64,000 nucleotides of DNA from Prosthecobacter algae (GTDB lineage: Bacteria; Verrucomicrobiota; Verrucomicrobiia; Verrucomicrobiales; Verrucomicrobiaceae). The position numbers and the translations under genes were made by a program. The stretch is from the NCBI RefSeq assembly GCF_039542385.1, contig NZ_BAABIA010000014.1:1-64000 (forward strand), written 5' to 3'. Under the pieces are notes generated by a model. That model did not search any database and was not told the DNA's origin. It worked only from the letters and a program-made list of their open reading frames with translations. Below, in pieces: positions 18,801-30,700 of this stretch (its first letter is position 1; each line of letters starts with the position of its first letter).

Positions 18801-19310
18801 TTAGACCGCCTCAGCCACACGGTCACGCAGATGGTGCGCATGATTGATGAAGGTATTGAGAAGCTTGCTGAGAGTCTCCCCATCGCTGGCCTGAAATGGC
18901 CGCCATTCGAAATGGAAAACGGCGATGGCGCTGTCCGGGATGAGCGCCAGCCAGCCTCCCAGAGTATCAGCCCCATAGGCATTGATCTCCAGCAGCTTCC
19001 GCATCTGTTCAGGGCTGGGGGGACCCTCAGATTCCGCAATCATCGCCGTGAGCAGCAAACTGTTGCTGTTGTCATGCAGGGTCAAGGTCATGGGCATTCC
19101 CTCCGTACTTTCCATCACGCAGAGCCCCTGGTCGTTCACCTCCAGGGCCTGACCCGAAAGCCCATTCACTTCGCTGATCAGACGGCGCATCACCTCCAGC
19201 GGCTCAGCCGGAGTTTTTTCACCCGTCGAAGCCCCCTTGGCAGAGGAGCGCATGAGATCGCGAACAGAGCGCGGTGAGGAGGCTGCTTTACTCATAATGG
19301 CAGATGCCAT
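18801..19310 (-). CDS. Type III secretion chaperone-like protein (CesT/Tir chaperone fold)
   Basis: A 169-aa cytosolic protein. Residues of about 35-165 read like the CesT/SycE fold: VMRRLISEVNGLSG, a beta segment GLCVMESTEGMPMTLTLHD, LLLTAMIAE, then EQMRKLLEINAYGADTLGGWLALIPDSAIAVFHFEWRPF and a final helix TLSKLLNTFINHAHHLRDRV. The pattern LLExN...GGxLAL...VxFxxxxP is characteristic. Such proteins bind and keep secretion substrates unfolded. No T3SS structural gene is in the window. Type III systems are known from some Verrucomicrobia, so the apparatus could be elsewhere. ATG codons at 19310 and 19295 are both possible starts. A consensus -10 box lies 30 bp upstream. Confidence 0.7.
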   Translation of the reverse strand: MASAIMSKAASSPRSVRDLMRSSAKGASTGEKTPAEPLEVMRRLISEVNGLSGQALEVNDQGLCVMESTEGMPMTLTLHDNSNSLLLTAMIAESEGPPSPEQMRKLLEINAYGADTLGGWLALIPDSAIAVFHFEWRPFQASDGETLSKLLNTFINHAHHLRDRVAEAV

Positions 19311-19339
19311 TTAAAATATTCTTACTAGAAATCAAATAG

Positions 19340-19345
19340 ATTATA
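19340..19345 (-). promoter_or_regulatory. Consensus -10 box for the chaperone-like gene
   Basis: The minus strand reads TATAAT exactly, 30 nt before the ATG at 19310, within an AT-rich stretch. The -35 region (around 19363-19368) matches poorly, so activator dependence is possible. Confidence 0.45.
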
Positions 19346-19489
19346 CCTTCATAAACAAGCATAAAACATCCATAAAAAATGAGCTGACTTAAGCTTAATG
19401 CTCGTACGGCCCCACGCATCATGGCAGGGAGTTTGCCTCGTCGCGGATTTGACTTGTCTGCCAGCCGCCTGATAGCTGTGAAAAATCTC

Positions 19490-20698
19490 ATGCAGCCCAC
19501 CCCCGCTGAACCCACCGCCAAACCTGCCGCGCCTCCCGATCTGGAAATCAAGGACGCCCAGCTCATTTTCAACCAGGTGTGGAAGCAGCTCGAGGATGAC
19601 TACGGCCGCGAAAACCTGCGCTTCCCAAAGGAGCTCATCCTCCTCGGCGGGGCCCCCGGTGCGGGCAAAGGCACCAACACCAACTTCATCCGCAAGCTGC
19701 GCGGCATCACCGCCGAGCCCATCGTCGTCAGCGCCCTTCTCGACAGCCCTGAATCCCAAAAGCTGAAGTCCCAGGGTGGCATGGTGGGCGACCGTGAAGT
19801 CGTCGGCATCCTCTTCCGCAAACTCCTCGAACCCGAGCAGCAAAACGGGGCTATCCTCGATGGCTTCCCCCGCACCAAAGTGCAGGTGGAGTGCCTGAAG
19901 CTCCTCTTTGATGAAATGATGCGCCTGCGCCGGGACTTCTCCGCCACGCCCGATGCCTTCCATTTCAAACAGCCCATCTTCCACATCATGGTGCTCTTTG
20001 TGGATGAGGCCGAAAGCATCGCCCGCCAGCTCAAACGCGGCCAGGAAGTCCTCGCCCACAATGAGGAAGTCCGCCGCTCCGGCCTGGGCGAACTCTGGGA
20101 AGAACGCGCCACCGACTTCGATCCCACCCTCGCCCGCAATCGCTACAAGGTCTTCAAAGAGAAGACGTACGATGCGCTCGTCTCCCTGAAGGAAATCTTC
20201 CACTACCACTTCATCAATGCCCAGGCCTCGCTGGACCTCGTGCAGGAAAACATCGTGCGCGAGCTGGAGTATCAAAGCTCCCTGGAGCTGGATCCCCGCA
20301 CCTTCGACCTCCTGCGCAAGCTGCCGCTGGCCAGCGAAATCATCCGCCATGCCCGGCAAGACCTCGTCCGCCGCCTGGACAGCTACAAGGTGGAAAAGGC
20401 CGACCTCATGCAGGCCGTCGTGGATTTCATCGAGGGCAAAATGATGCCCATCATCGTCCGCCACGCCATCTCTGGCCGCGCCGATATCAACTCGGAAAAC
20501 ACCCTTTTCCACGACCCCGAAGCCCTGGCCATCCTCATCGACATCTTCTCCGAGCGCGGCTTCCACGCCACTGCCGATCTCCACCTCATCGAGATCCCCG
20601 AACGCTTCGACCTGCAGACCGGCGAGATCCACTGCCGGAAGAAAAAAGTCTTCCGCTTCAACATCCGCTTCAAAGGCTCCGAGATCCGCCGCGGCTAA
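19490..20698 (+). CDS. Adenylate-kinase-family nucleotide kinase with extra C-terminal domain
   Basis: A 402-aa cytosolic protein. After a Pro/Ala-rich N-terminus, residues of about 45-270 resemble nucleoside monophosphate kinases: P-loop GGAPGAGKGT (about 54-62), GGMVGDREVVGIL, and AILDGFPRTKVQVECLK (the conserved DGFPRT). The insert around 140-230 is much longer than in Adk. The last 140 residues (from about LDPRTFDLLRKLPLA to IEIPERFDLQTGEIHCRKKK) are not a domain I recognise. At 402 aa it is nearly twice the usual Adk length, so it is unlikely to be the housekeeping enzyme and its substrate is unknown. The ATG at 19490 was chosen over 19421, which would lie in the AT-rich divergent promoter region. 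Confidence 0.78.
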   Translation: MQPTPAEPTAKPAAPPDLEIKDAQLIFNQVWKQLEDDYGRENLRFPKELILLGGAPGAGKGTNTNFIRKLRGITAEPIVVSALLDSPESQKLKSQGGMVGDREVVGILFRKLLEPEQQNGAILDGFPRTKVQVECLKLLFDEMMRLRRDFSATPDAFHFKQPIFHIMVLFVDEAESIARQLKRGQEVLAHNEEVRRSGLGELWEERATDFDPTLARNRYKVFKEKTYDALVSLKEIFHYHFINAQASLDLVQENIVRELEYQSSLELDPRTFDLLRKLPLASEIIRHARQDLVRRLDSYKVEKADLMQAVVDFIEGKMMPIIVRHAISGRADINSENTLFHDPEALAILIDIFSERGFHATADLHLIEIPERFDLQTGEIHCRKKKVFRFNIRFKGSEIRRG

Positions 20699-20740
20699 CC
20701 ACCTTTGCAATAACCCACCGCCTGCCCCTGGCAGCGCGCA

Positions 20741-21600
20741 TAGAAAAGTAGCCCGCACAGTCCCTGTGCGGACACCAGCGCCGACGGCTCACAGACAAGC
20801 GAGCGAGCAAAGATCCATTCGCAGAACTCCCATAGCCCTGCCCCGACGGGAGAATCTGGAAAGATGGCGGCCCGGGGCTTCGAGGTTGCTATCCGCACAG
20901 GGACTGTGCGGGCTACCTATCGGCCAAACCTCATCGGCAGATGCACCAAGCATCGAAAATCCGTTGTGTGATTCACCCAGCCTACATTCAGCAGCCGTCC
21001 CGATTTTCAGCCGCCTAACAAAAAGCATTCTCATTCACCAAACTGCTCTTAGTCTTGCGACTTCACACAAAGTAGCCCGTATAGAAAAGTAGCCCGCACA
21101 GTCCCTGTGCGGAAAGCAGCGCCGAAAGCTCACCGACAATCGAGCGTGCAAAGATCCATTCGCCGAACTCCCATAGCCCTGCCCCGACGGTAGAATCTCG
21201 AAAGAGGGCGGCCCGGGGCTTCGAGGCTGCTATCCGCACAGGGACTGTGCGGGCTACTTATCGGCCAAACCTCATCGGCAGATGCACCAAGCATCGAAAA
21301 TCCGTTGTGTGATTCACCCAGCCTACATTCAGCAGCCCTCCCGCTTTTCAGCCGCCTAACAAAAAGCATTCTCATTCACCAAACTGCTCTTGGTCTTGCG
21401 ACTTCACACAAAGTAGCCCGTATAGAAAAGTAGCCCGCACAGTCCCTGTGCGGACAGCAGCGTCGAAAGCTCACAGACAATCGAGCGAGCAAAGATCCAT
21501 TCGCCGCCTCCCATAGCCCTGCCCCGACGGTAGAATCTCGAAAGAGGGCGGCCCGGGGCTTCGAGGCTGCTATCCGCACCGGGGACTGTGCGGGCTACTT
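20741..21600. repeat. Tandem array of a 341-bp REP-pair unit (about 2.5 copies)
   Basis: The unit starts are 20741, 21082 and 21423, exactly 341 bp apart. The third copy ends soon after its right arm, near 21600. Each unit holds convergent REP arms (20748-20771 and 20893-20916 in copy 1, core GCACAGTCCCTGTGC). They enclose about 120 bp with GCCCTGCCCCGACGG, followed by a spacer of about 165 bp. The arms are near-identical to those flanking the RAYT at 6.7 kb, but the filler is unrelated to the 177-bp array. No gene is seen in 20699-21705. Confidence 0.9.
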
Positions 21601-21705
21601 GTCGGCCAATCCTCATCGGCGGATGCGCCAAAGTACTCCAGAGCTTTAGCTCGCCAAGCCCCCGCCTCAGATCCGACTCCTGATTCCGTCAATCCCCGCA
21701 TCCCA

Positions 21706-24700
21706 CTAAGGCCCCGCCACCGGCAGCAGCATCACCGCCCCGCCCTGCCCCATGCCATTGATGGGCTTGGTCGGGGCACTCAGGAAGTAGCCGAAGGTGC
21801 CCTGGTAATCTCCAGCTTTTTGCAGAGTCGTGGCCTTGTAGGCGGGCAGCTTGCCATCTGTATGCAGGAAGCTGCCGCTGATCTCACCCGTGGCAGGCAC
21901 CAGCTTCATGGAAAAATTCTTGGTCTTCAGCGGCAGCGGAGTGACGACGTTTTTCGGGCTGATGTTGACCGGGAACATCAGCGGGGCAGCCAGCAGCCCA
22001 TCCATGAAGGTGAGCGTGGCATTGCCGATGCTGTTGGTTAGATCAATGGGACCCAGCTCCGGGATGACGCTGGTATTTTCACTCGCGGCGGGCACGCTGT
22101 ACCGGGCCCCCACCATGTCCAGATTGATGCCGCCGGGCCAGCCGTCCGGGTACCACTGCATTTTGTTAGGCAGTTGCGCAGGGCGGTTCCACAGATAGTT
22201 CACCCCAAAGGTGTCATAACCAGGATTGCTCACCGGCACGAGGGTCACCGGGCCCGCGAGATGGCCTTTGTTGGCATAGAGGGAGACAAAGAGCGGGGCC
22301 TGATGGTAGGCCGAAAGGGCCGCGCTGGCGATGAAGGGCGTGTTGTCCGCCAGGGTCCCGGCAAACTTCACGCTGCCGCTGGAACTAAGGATCATCGAGC
22401 CGATGCCCGTTCCCGGCGGATAGTCCGCCGCCGTCAGCGCGCCCTGCGGCACGGCGGGAAAGGTGAGATTGAACCGCTGGCTGGCACCGCTGACGAGGGC
22501 GGTGGGGACTTTGCTCTTCGCGCTGTAGTGAGCGCGGTCGGCCACGAAGTTGGATACGGCCAGGGTGGCGGCCCCCTGCTTTTGCGTCAGCACGCCGGTC
22601 ATGCGTGCCGGATTGCGGCTGGCCAATCCAAACGTCAGTTCCAAGTCCGCCTTGCCCTTGCGCAGGATTTTCAGCGTGTCGCTACTTGCAGCACCCGTGC
22701 CAAAGCGAACGGCTCCGCCATGGGTCATGAGGGCCTTGAAGGGCAGGCTTGCGCCATCCACTTTCAGCGTGCCACTCATCGCCCCAGTGCTGCTGAGTGT
22801 GAGGGTGAATAGGCCGGTATTGGCATTGCCCGGCAGCGTGCCTGCCGGGGCGGGAGACACAGTCGAGGGCAGGATCAACCCACTGTACGTGCCCGTGATT
22901 TCAGGCGTGAAAAAGTTCTTGGTGAACTGGGCCGTCACCGTCAGGCCCGGCTGCATGATGAAGGTGTAGGAAGGGAGATGCGAATTGAATTCCGACCATC
23001 CCGTGCCGGCCTTATTCACGGACCAATGAGAAAATGCATAACCAGGAAGTGCCTTGGCCGTGAGCTTGATCGGCAGGCCCACGTAATAGGTATTCGCCAC
23101 GGCCTTGTCCACGGAGGCAGGCAGGGCCACAGCTCCCCTAACCAAATTTGTGTTCGTCTCGGCATCGAAAGTAGCCGGGATATTCACCGTCAGCACACTG
23201 GTGACGCGGTAGGTGAAGCTGCGCTTCGTCAGGGCGGATACCTTCCCTCTTTCATCCACCGACCTAACCACAAGTTGGTTCACACCAGGAATGGCAGTCA
23301 CGCCCAGGGAGAAGGTAGGGTTGATGCCCGGCACGGTGGGCAGCAGGGCCGCATCCACAAATGCCCCCCCATTGATCTGCACCTGCACGGCCTGGATGCC
23401 CTTGTCATCCTTGGCGCTGCCGGTCACCGCGATCTGCGGCCCCTGCGCGGCGGTGAAAATGGCGTTGGCTTTCGGCGTTGTCAGCACCAGCGAGGGCACA
23501 CTGGCATCCACCGTGTCCAGGATGCGCACCGTCGTGCTACTCTGCGCCCCCAGGGCACCGCCGCCGGTGACATTGGAAAGTGTGAGAAGGAAATTTTCAT
23601 GCGGCTCCTTCAAGGAAGGATCGGGGAAAATGGGAATCTGGATGTTGGCCACGGCCTGGCCGGGGGCAAAAGTAAGAGTGTCACTGACAGGGATGAAATC
23701 AGCGGAGGAGGCCAAGCCTGGATCGGTGCCTAGCAGGGTGGTCAGATAGTCCACGGTGAGAGTGCCGATGCTGCCGCCCGTGCGATAGACGGGGATGGAG
23801 GCGAGGCCGGCGTCTTCACTCACCCGCACCACCGGCCCAGCAAAGGCGAGAGTCCCCGGTGCATCCGCCGCACCCGCTTCCACCGCGCCGATGTCCACCC
23901 TGGCCCCTTGCAGGCGCGGCTGGCCACGCTGGTCCACATTGAGGGGGAAGAGAGGTGCCGTGGTGGCACCGTTTTCAGGATCGCGTGCCGGGCTACCGGG
24001 CAGCGGCGGCAGGGTCTGCGTGGCACCACCGTAGTCGCCCAGGGGGGCCAGCATGGGGTCCAGCGGCTCAGCCGTGGTGCCGGTGAGATCTGTGTCCTGC
24101 CAAGTGACTCCGCCACCGTCTGCTTGGCCGATCAAATTGTTACCCAGGCTGGTGAGCGTGCCGCTACCAATCACGGTGACTTCCGGGGAGGTGCCTGCGG
24201 GGCTGTTTCCCGCGATGATGCAGCCATCCAGCGTGATGGACGAGGCTGCACCAGAAAAGCCCAGCGCCGTCACGGCTCCACCACTGGCTGTGGTGGTATT
24301 TCCCGCGAGGGTGCATCGGTTCAGCCGCATCTGGCTGCTGCTGCCAGCCGCATCAGCCAAAGAGACCACCGCACCGTCGGATGCCATGGAGTTTTGGTGG
24401 ATGGTGCATTGATTCAGCGTGGTGGTAGCTGTGCCTTGGCTGCCGCAAAGGGCAAACACCGCTCCACCACCGCCGCTGACTTGGTTCGCCTGGAAGGTGC
24501 AAGACTCCAGCGTGACCTCAGACCGCCCCCCATTCGCCCAATGATGAACGGCCCCGCCGGCATTGGCTTGGTTGCCGGTGAAGAGGCTGCGCCTCACTGT
24601 GCTCTGGCAGGAACCGCCGCCCTGCGCATAATGGCTGATGGCACCGCCGCGGCCAGGGCATAAGTTTGTTAGAAACACGCTGTCCTCCACGGTGAGTCGT

Positions 24701-27700
24701 GGATTCATTGACGGGCCAAAGGACAGGAGGACGATGGCGCCTCCATTGTCAGCTTGGTTGCCTGAAAAAACACAGCGGTTGATTGCGAGCGAACCATCAT
24801 TCACGGCCACGGCTCCGCCATCAAAGTTCGTGATGTTTGACGTCAGTCTGCAGTCGCTAAGGGAGAGGCTGCCATCGCTGGCGATGGCTGCTCCATTAGC
24901 CCCGCTCACATTAGCCCCGGTCAAATTCAGATGGGAGAGCCCCAGGGACCGTTGTGACGGCAGATAAAAGATGGGTCTGCCGACCTGCGGGGTCAGCGTC
25001 ACCGGCGCAGCCAGGCCGCTGGCGCTGATAATGACGGAACGCAGCGGCACCAGCACCCCACTGGCACCCAGCGTCAGCCCGGAAAGGTTCGGGTCAAAGC
25101 CGATGATGGCTCCTTCCGGCGCATCGCGCAGGGCCTCGCGCAGGGAGACATCATTCGCGCCTGCGGGTACATCGAGTTCATCCTCCGCCACATCCACGCG
25201 CACGATCACGGACTCTGCTGCGCCGATGTCCGGCAGGGCGCTGCCATTGAAGTCGCCATCCACACTTCGTGTTAGGCCACGCTGGTCGGTGATGGAAGTC
25301 ATTCCCACCGCGCGGTCCAGCGCCGGGCTGCCAGGCATGGGTGGGCAGGTGGGCGTGCGACCACCATAGAGGCCCACGGAAGCGACGAGGGCATTCAGCG
25401 GACTGGCGGCGCTGCCCACGTAGTCGCCATTCGTGTTCGGCAATCCTGCGGGAACAGGCGTACCAGTGGCGGGTTCCACGCCGATGACATTGGCTCCCGT
25501 GCGGGTGAAGGTGCTGTTTTCCACCACCAAGTCCGGGCTGGCGGGCGCGCGGTTGCCTGCGATGATGCAGTTGTCCACCGTCGCGCCGTCGCGACAATTT
25601 TCCACGACCACACCGCCGCCGCGCAAGGACGCTGCTTCGTTGCCAGTGAAAGTGGATTGGCTGATTTTTATCTGGACGCCGGCGTCATACAGGCCGCCGC
25701 CGCGCGACCCGGCGCGATTGCCGGAGAAGGTACATTGGATGACCTGCTGCTGGAGAAAGCCGCTCTCATAGCACACCGCACCACCGCGGAAGGTGGCGGT
25801 GTTGTCCGTGAAGGTGCAACCCTGCATGACGACGTTGCCGCCTGCGGTGCCCATGGACACCGCACCGCCGTTGCCAGTGACACTGTTGCCAGTGAACCAG
25901 CAGTTTTCCAGGCTGAGACGGGCACCATTGAGAATGGCCCCGCCATTGCCAGTGACCTTGCCGCCTTTCAGAGTAAGTCCACGCAGGCGAACCTCGGCCG
26001 CGCCGTTGGCGAACTGGAATATCCGGCTGGCACCTGCGGCATCGAGGGTGAAACCAGCGGCGAGATGACCAGCATCCAGGTATAGGGAGTTGCCGTTATT
26101 GCCCATCTGCCCCAGGGAGGGGTTCAAGGTCAGCGTCTGGCCATTGAGGGCGTCACCGATGCGGATGATGGAGCCGCTGGCCGCATCCCGCAGGGCCTCA
26201 CGCAGGGAGACATTGGCCCCGGCAGGAGTGTCCAGTTCATCCGCAGCGGTCGTGACCAGAACCGCGGGGGCTTCCACAGCCCCCATGTCCGGCTGTGCGC
26301 CGCCGGTGAAGTTGCCATCCACCACACGCGGCTGGCGGTTGCGGTCCAGGATGACCGTGGTGGCCCCAGCGGCATCCAGCACCGGGCTGCCTGGCAGAGG
26401 AAAGAAGGTGTTGGTCGCCAGATTGACCTGCGGCGACAAAGGGCTGGCAGCGGTGCCTGTGAGGTCGGAGCCGGCCCAGGTGACACCGCCCGCATCACCG
26501 ATGCCGATGAGGTTGGTGCCATTGCTCGTAAAGGTGCCGGAGGCGCGCTGCACATCGGGTCCGGTGGGGGCGGTATTGCCCGCGACGATGGTGGAAGTGA
26601 GCGTGGTGATCGCCGCACCCATGCCCTGATTGTTATACAAACCGCCGCCGCTGCTGGCTGCGGTGTTGTTCATCACCGTGCAGTGCAGGGCGGCGAGGGT
26701 GGCGGGGCCGTTGCCACTGGAGTTAGCAAGCGCACCGCCATGCCGGAGGGAGGCATTGCTAAAGATGAGGCAGTTTTCCAGTTCCACCGTGGCCGCGCCA
26801 CCACCAGCGGTGCTGTTGTAGATGGCTCCACCTTGGGTACTGGCTTGGTTACCACTCAATGTGCAGCGTTTCAGCGTCAGCCGACTCGGGGTGGCGGCCA
26901 TGCCGTTGGCGATGGCACCGCCCTGGCTGGCTCCATTCAGGCTGAGCGTGCAGTCCGCCAGTGATAGCGTGCCCTGGTTCAGGATAGCCCCGCCCTTGCC
27001 ATTCTCCACCGCGCCCAAACCAGCGCTGAAGCCGATGGCAATGCCATCGCTGTTTAACGCGGGTGCCCCCTGAAAGTCCACCCGTGAAAGGTGGAAGCAG
27101 ACACCCGGCAGGACATGGATGGCACGGCTTTCTGGGTGGCCCACCTGAATGCGCAAAGCGCTGCTGCCAGCCAGGATCAGTGATTTGTCCACCATCAGCT
27201 CACCGCTGCTAAGGAACTGACGCGAGCCTACGAAGTCTGTCGAAGTCAGCACGGCCCCCACAGGAGCATCCCGCACCGCCTCGCGCAGAGTGACCTGGGC
27301 ACCGGAGGGAGTGTCAAGCTGGTCCCCAGGGGCGTTTATGCTCACGACGAAGGACTCCGCCGCGCCGCTGTCTGCCACGGCGTTGTTATCCAAGTTGCCA
27401 TCCGCCGGGCAAACAAACCCGCGCTGGTCCGTGGTGGCGGTGGAGGCGCTGGCGCGGTCGATGGCCGGACTGTTGGGCAGAGGCGGCATGGTGTCCGTGA
27501 GACCACCATAGCGGCCCAGTTCGGCGAGGTTGAGCTGGCTGGCGGTGACATTGCGGATGTCCGTGGGCTGATTGTAGTTCGCAAAAAAACCATCCAGGCC
27601 CAGCACGTTGCCGCCGCCGCTGCTGGGGGTGATTTGCCCTAGGTCTGGCGAAGAACCGGAGAGTCGTAAATCCTGCCCGAGATTTCCAGCCAGGATGGTC

Positions 27701-30700
27701 GAGTTTAAAGTTAGACTGTCACCTGCCTGAATGAAGATAGCGATGCCGCCGTTGCTGTTGTTGGAGGTATTTCCAGAGAGGGTGCAGTGCGTGAGGGTCA
27801 GCTTGGTGCCATTGCGGGCAGATAACGCACCGCCATTACCGCCGTTGGCATGGTTCCGAGTCAGCGTGCAATGATCAAGGATCATCGGGGAGCCAAAAGC
27901 AGAAATAGCGCCGCCATCACTCGAAGATGTGTTGTCATAAAACGTGCAGCGGGTCATCTGAACGAGGTAAACATTGGCATCTACAGCCCCGCCCTCCGCC
28001 ACCGCCGAGTTATGATGAAAAGTGCAGTCTATGAGACTGAGGGGGGCGAGGCATTGGATGGCCCCACCATAGCCGGAGTTGGTCGTCCCGACCCCACCGC
28101 CGCCCACGAAGGTGAGGTTTCTGATCGTGGTTTTGGTTAGCGCATCGATCTCGAAGTGCCGATTGGCACCTGAGCCTGCATCCAGGGTGAGCCCGGCTGG
28201 CAGAGTGGATGCATCCAGCGTGATTGCTTTGTTCAATTCCATCTGCGCTTTGACCGAATCAAAGACCAGTGTCTGGCCGGAGAGAGCCGGGGCAAAGGTG
28301 ATGATGGTGCCCGCAGGTGCCTCCCGGATGGCTTCACGCAGGGACAGGCTGGCTCCGGGCGGGGTGTCCAGTTCATCCGCAAGCGTATTGACCACCAGTG
28401 TGGGCGCATCCCCCGCTTCCACCGCGCCGATGTCGGCCACAAAAACAAAGTCGCCATTGCCATCCCGAGGCCGCGAAAGGCCGCGCTGATCCAGCGCGGA
28501 GATGATGCCTGTGGCTCGATCCAAGACAGGGCTTCCCACCAATGGCAGGCGGGTCTGCGTGGGGCCGCCATTATCCGCCAGAGGCCCGAGCAACGCATCC
28601 AAGGGGGCAGCCGCCGTGCCCACGTAGTCGCCATTGACATTGGGCAGACCTGCCGGGAAGTCTGCGCTGGCACCGGCATGGTTGCCGATGAGGTTGGCCC
28701 CCGTGCGTGTCAGCGTCGCCCCCTGGAAGTCCAGGTCCGCTCCAGGACTCAGGCTGCCATTGCCCGCGACCATCGTATTGTGCAGGCTGAGGCTGCTGCC
28801 ATTGATCAGGTACAGACCGCCGCCGGAGCCCTCCGGGCTAAGGTTTCCGGCCACCGTGCAATGCGTGAGCGAGACACTCCCCCCGAAGACGGAGAGGCCA
28901 CCGCCGGTGGCCGGACCTGTATTTCCATGCAGGGTGGATTGGCTCAGTGTCGTCATCCCAGCATCCATCCGGATCGCACCGCCATGGGCACCGGCGAGGT
29001 TGCCAGCCATGGTGGAATCCGTGATCGCCAGGGTGCCTGCCGTCATCTGGATGGCCCCGCCAGAACCTGCGGCATTATTTTCTGATAGCATGCACTGGTG
29101 CAGGGTCAGGGCGCTGTTGGTGGAGATGGCACCGCCGCTCCCCAGTGACTTCAGCCCCGTGAGGGAACAGCGCGTGAGGTGCAGCGCCCCTTCATTGAAA
29201 ATACCGCCTCCATTCAGAGGCACGTTAGCCGCCCCACCTGTGAAGTGGACCTGAAACAAACTCGCCGTGACACCTGGGGCAACGGTGAGCAGCCGATGAC
29301 TGCCGGAGCCCAGCGTGATGCCAAAACCCGCAGTCAGGCTGGACGCATCCACCACCAGCGAGCGGGTGAAGGAAAGGGCGCCCAGGATGGGGTCCAGCGT
29401 CACACCCGCCAGGCCTGGGGCAAAGGTGATGATGGCCCCGCTGGGCGCATCCCGCAGGGCCTCACGCAGGGAGACATCGCCCACACCCGCTGGCACCTCC
29501 AGTTCATCCTCCGCCACATCCACATGAAAGACGACAGTCTCCACCGCGCCGATGTCTGCCAACTCGCTGCCATTGCCATCCCCATCCCGCAGCCGAGGCT
29601 GCCCCCGCTGATCCGTGAGGAAGGCAGGCGTGGGCGCAGCATCCAGAGCGGGGCTGCCCAGCAGTGGTGGGCAGGTCTGCGTGACGCCGCCGTAGTGGCC
29701 CAGCGGGGCCAGCCGTGCATCCAGGATTGCATCAAGGTTGCCCGTCAGATCTGTGCCTAACCAATTCACGAAGCTGTTCGTGGTGGTGCCGATGAGGTTC
29801 GTTCCCAGGCTGGTCATCGTGCCTGAAATCCGCCGCACATCCCGGGTCGTAGGAGCCGTATTTCCAGCAATGATGCAAGAGACGAGGGAGGTGGTGGAGA
29901 CGCCCGGTGCTGTTTGTTCCTGTGCAAGCCCGCCGCCTTGAAAAGCGGCCGTGTTTCGGGTGAGGGTGCAATGGGTCAGCATCAAACTCGCAGTCCCGGT
30001 CGCGGTGGCCACGTTGTGCACCCCGCCTCCGTGCAATTGGGCGGAATTGTGAGCGAGAGTGCACTGCTTCACCGTCATGTTCGCCGTGCCGTTGCTGGCG
30101 ACGTTGTAAACGCCACCCGCATTGCCCGTGGCGGTGTTGTTGGTGACCGTGCAGTCCTCCATGGAAGCCGTGGCCGTGCTGCCATTGATCACCACATTGG
30201 CCACCCCGCCGCCATGCCCGCCGACCACGGTGTTCCCAGAGATCACACAGCGCTGCAGGATCAGCGACGAGGGCTGGGTGGAGTAACCAGAGGCGAGCGC
30301 CCCACCGATCACCCCGCTATTGCCGGTGAATTGGCAGTCCATGACCGTCAGTGCACCCGCATTCAGCACCGCGCCGCCGCGCCCGGTATTCGCCGTGCCC
30401 ACACCCCCACCACCCGTGAAGGTGAGGTTTTTAAAAGTCACCCCTTGGCCCGCCGGAATGTAAAAGAGACGGCTGCTGCCATTGCCCTGAAGGATCACAC
30501 CACCCGTCAGGGCCGAGGCATCCAGCGTGATGTTTTTGTTCAGGATGATCTCACTGGCAGGCATCTGCAAGACCTGCCCGGCCAGGCTGGGATGGAACAC
30601 CACAAAGGAGCCCGGGACGGCAGCGGCAAAGGTCTCCGCCAAGGAGCCTGCGCCGGAACTCGCCGTGCTGGTGACGGTGAAGGTGCCCGTCATCGACTGA

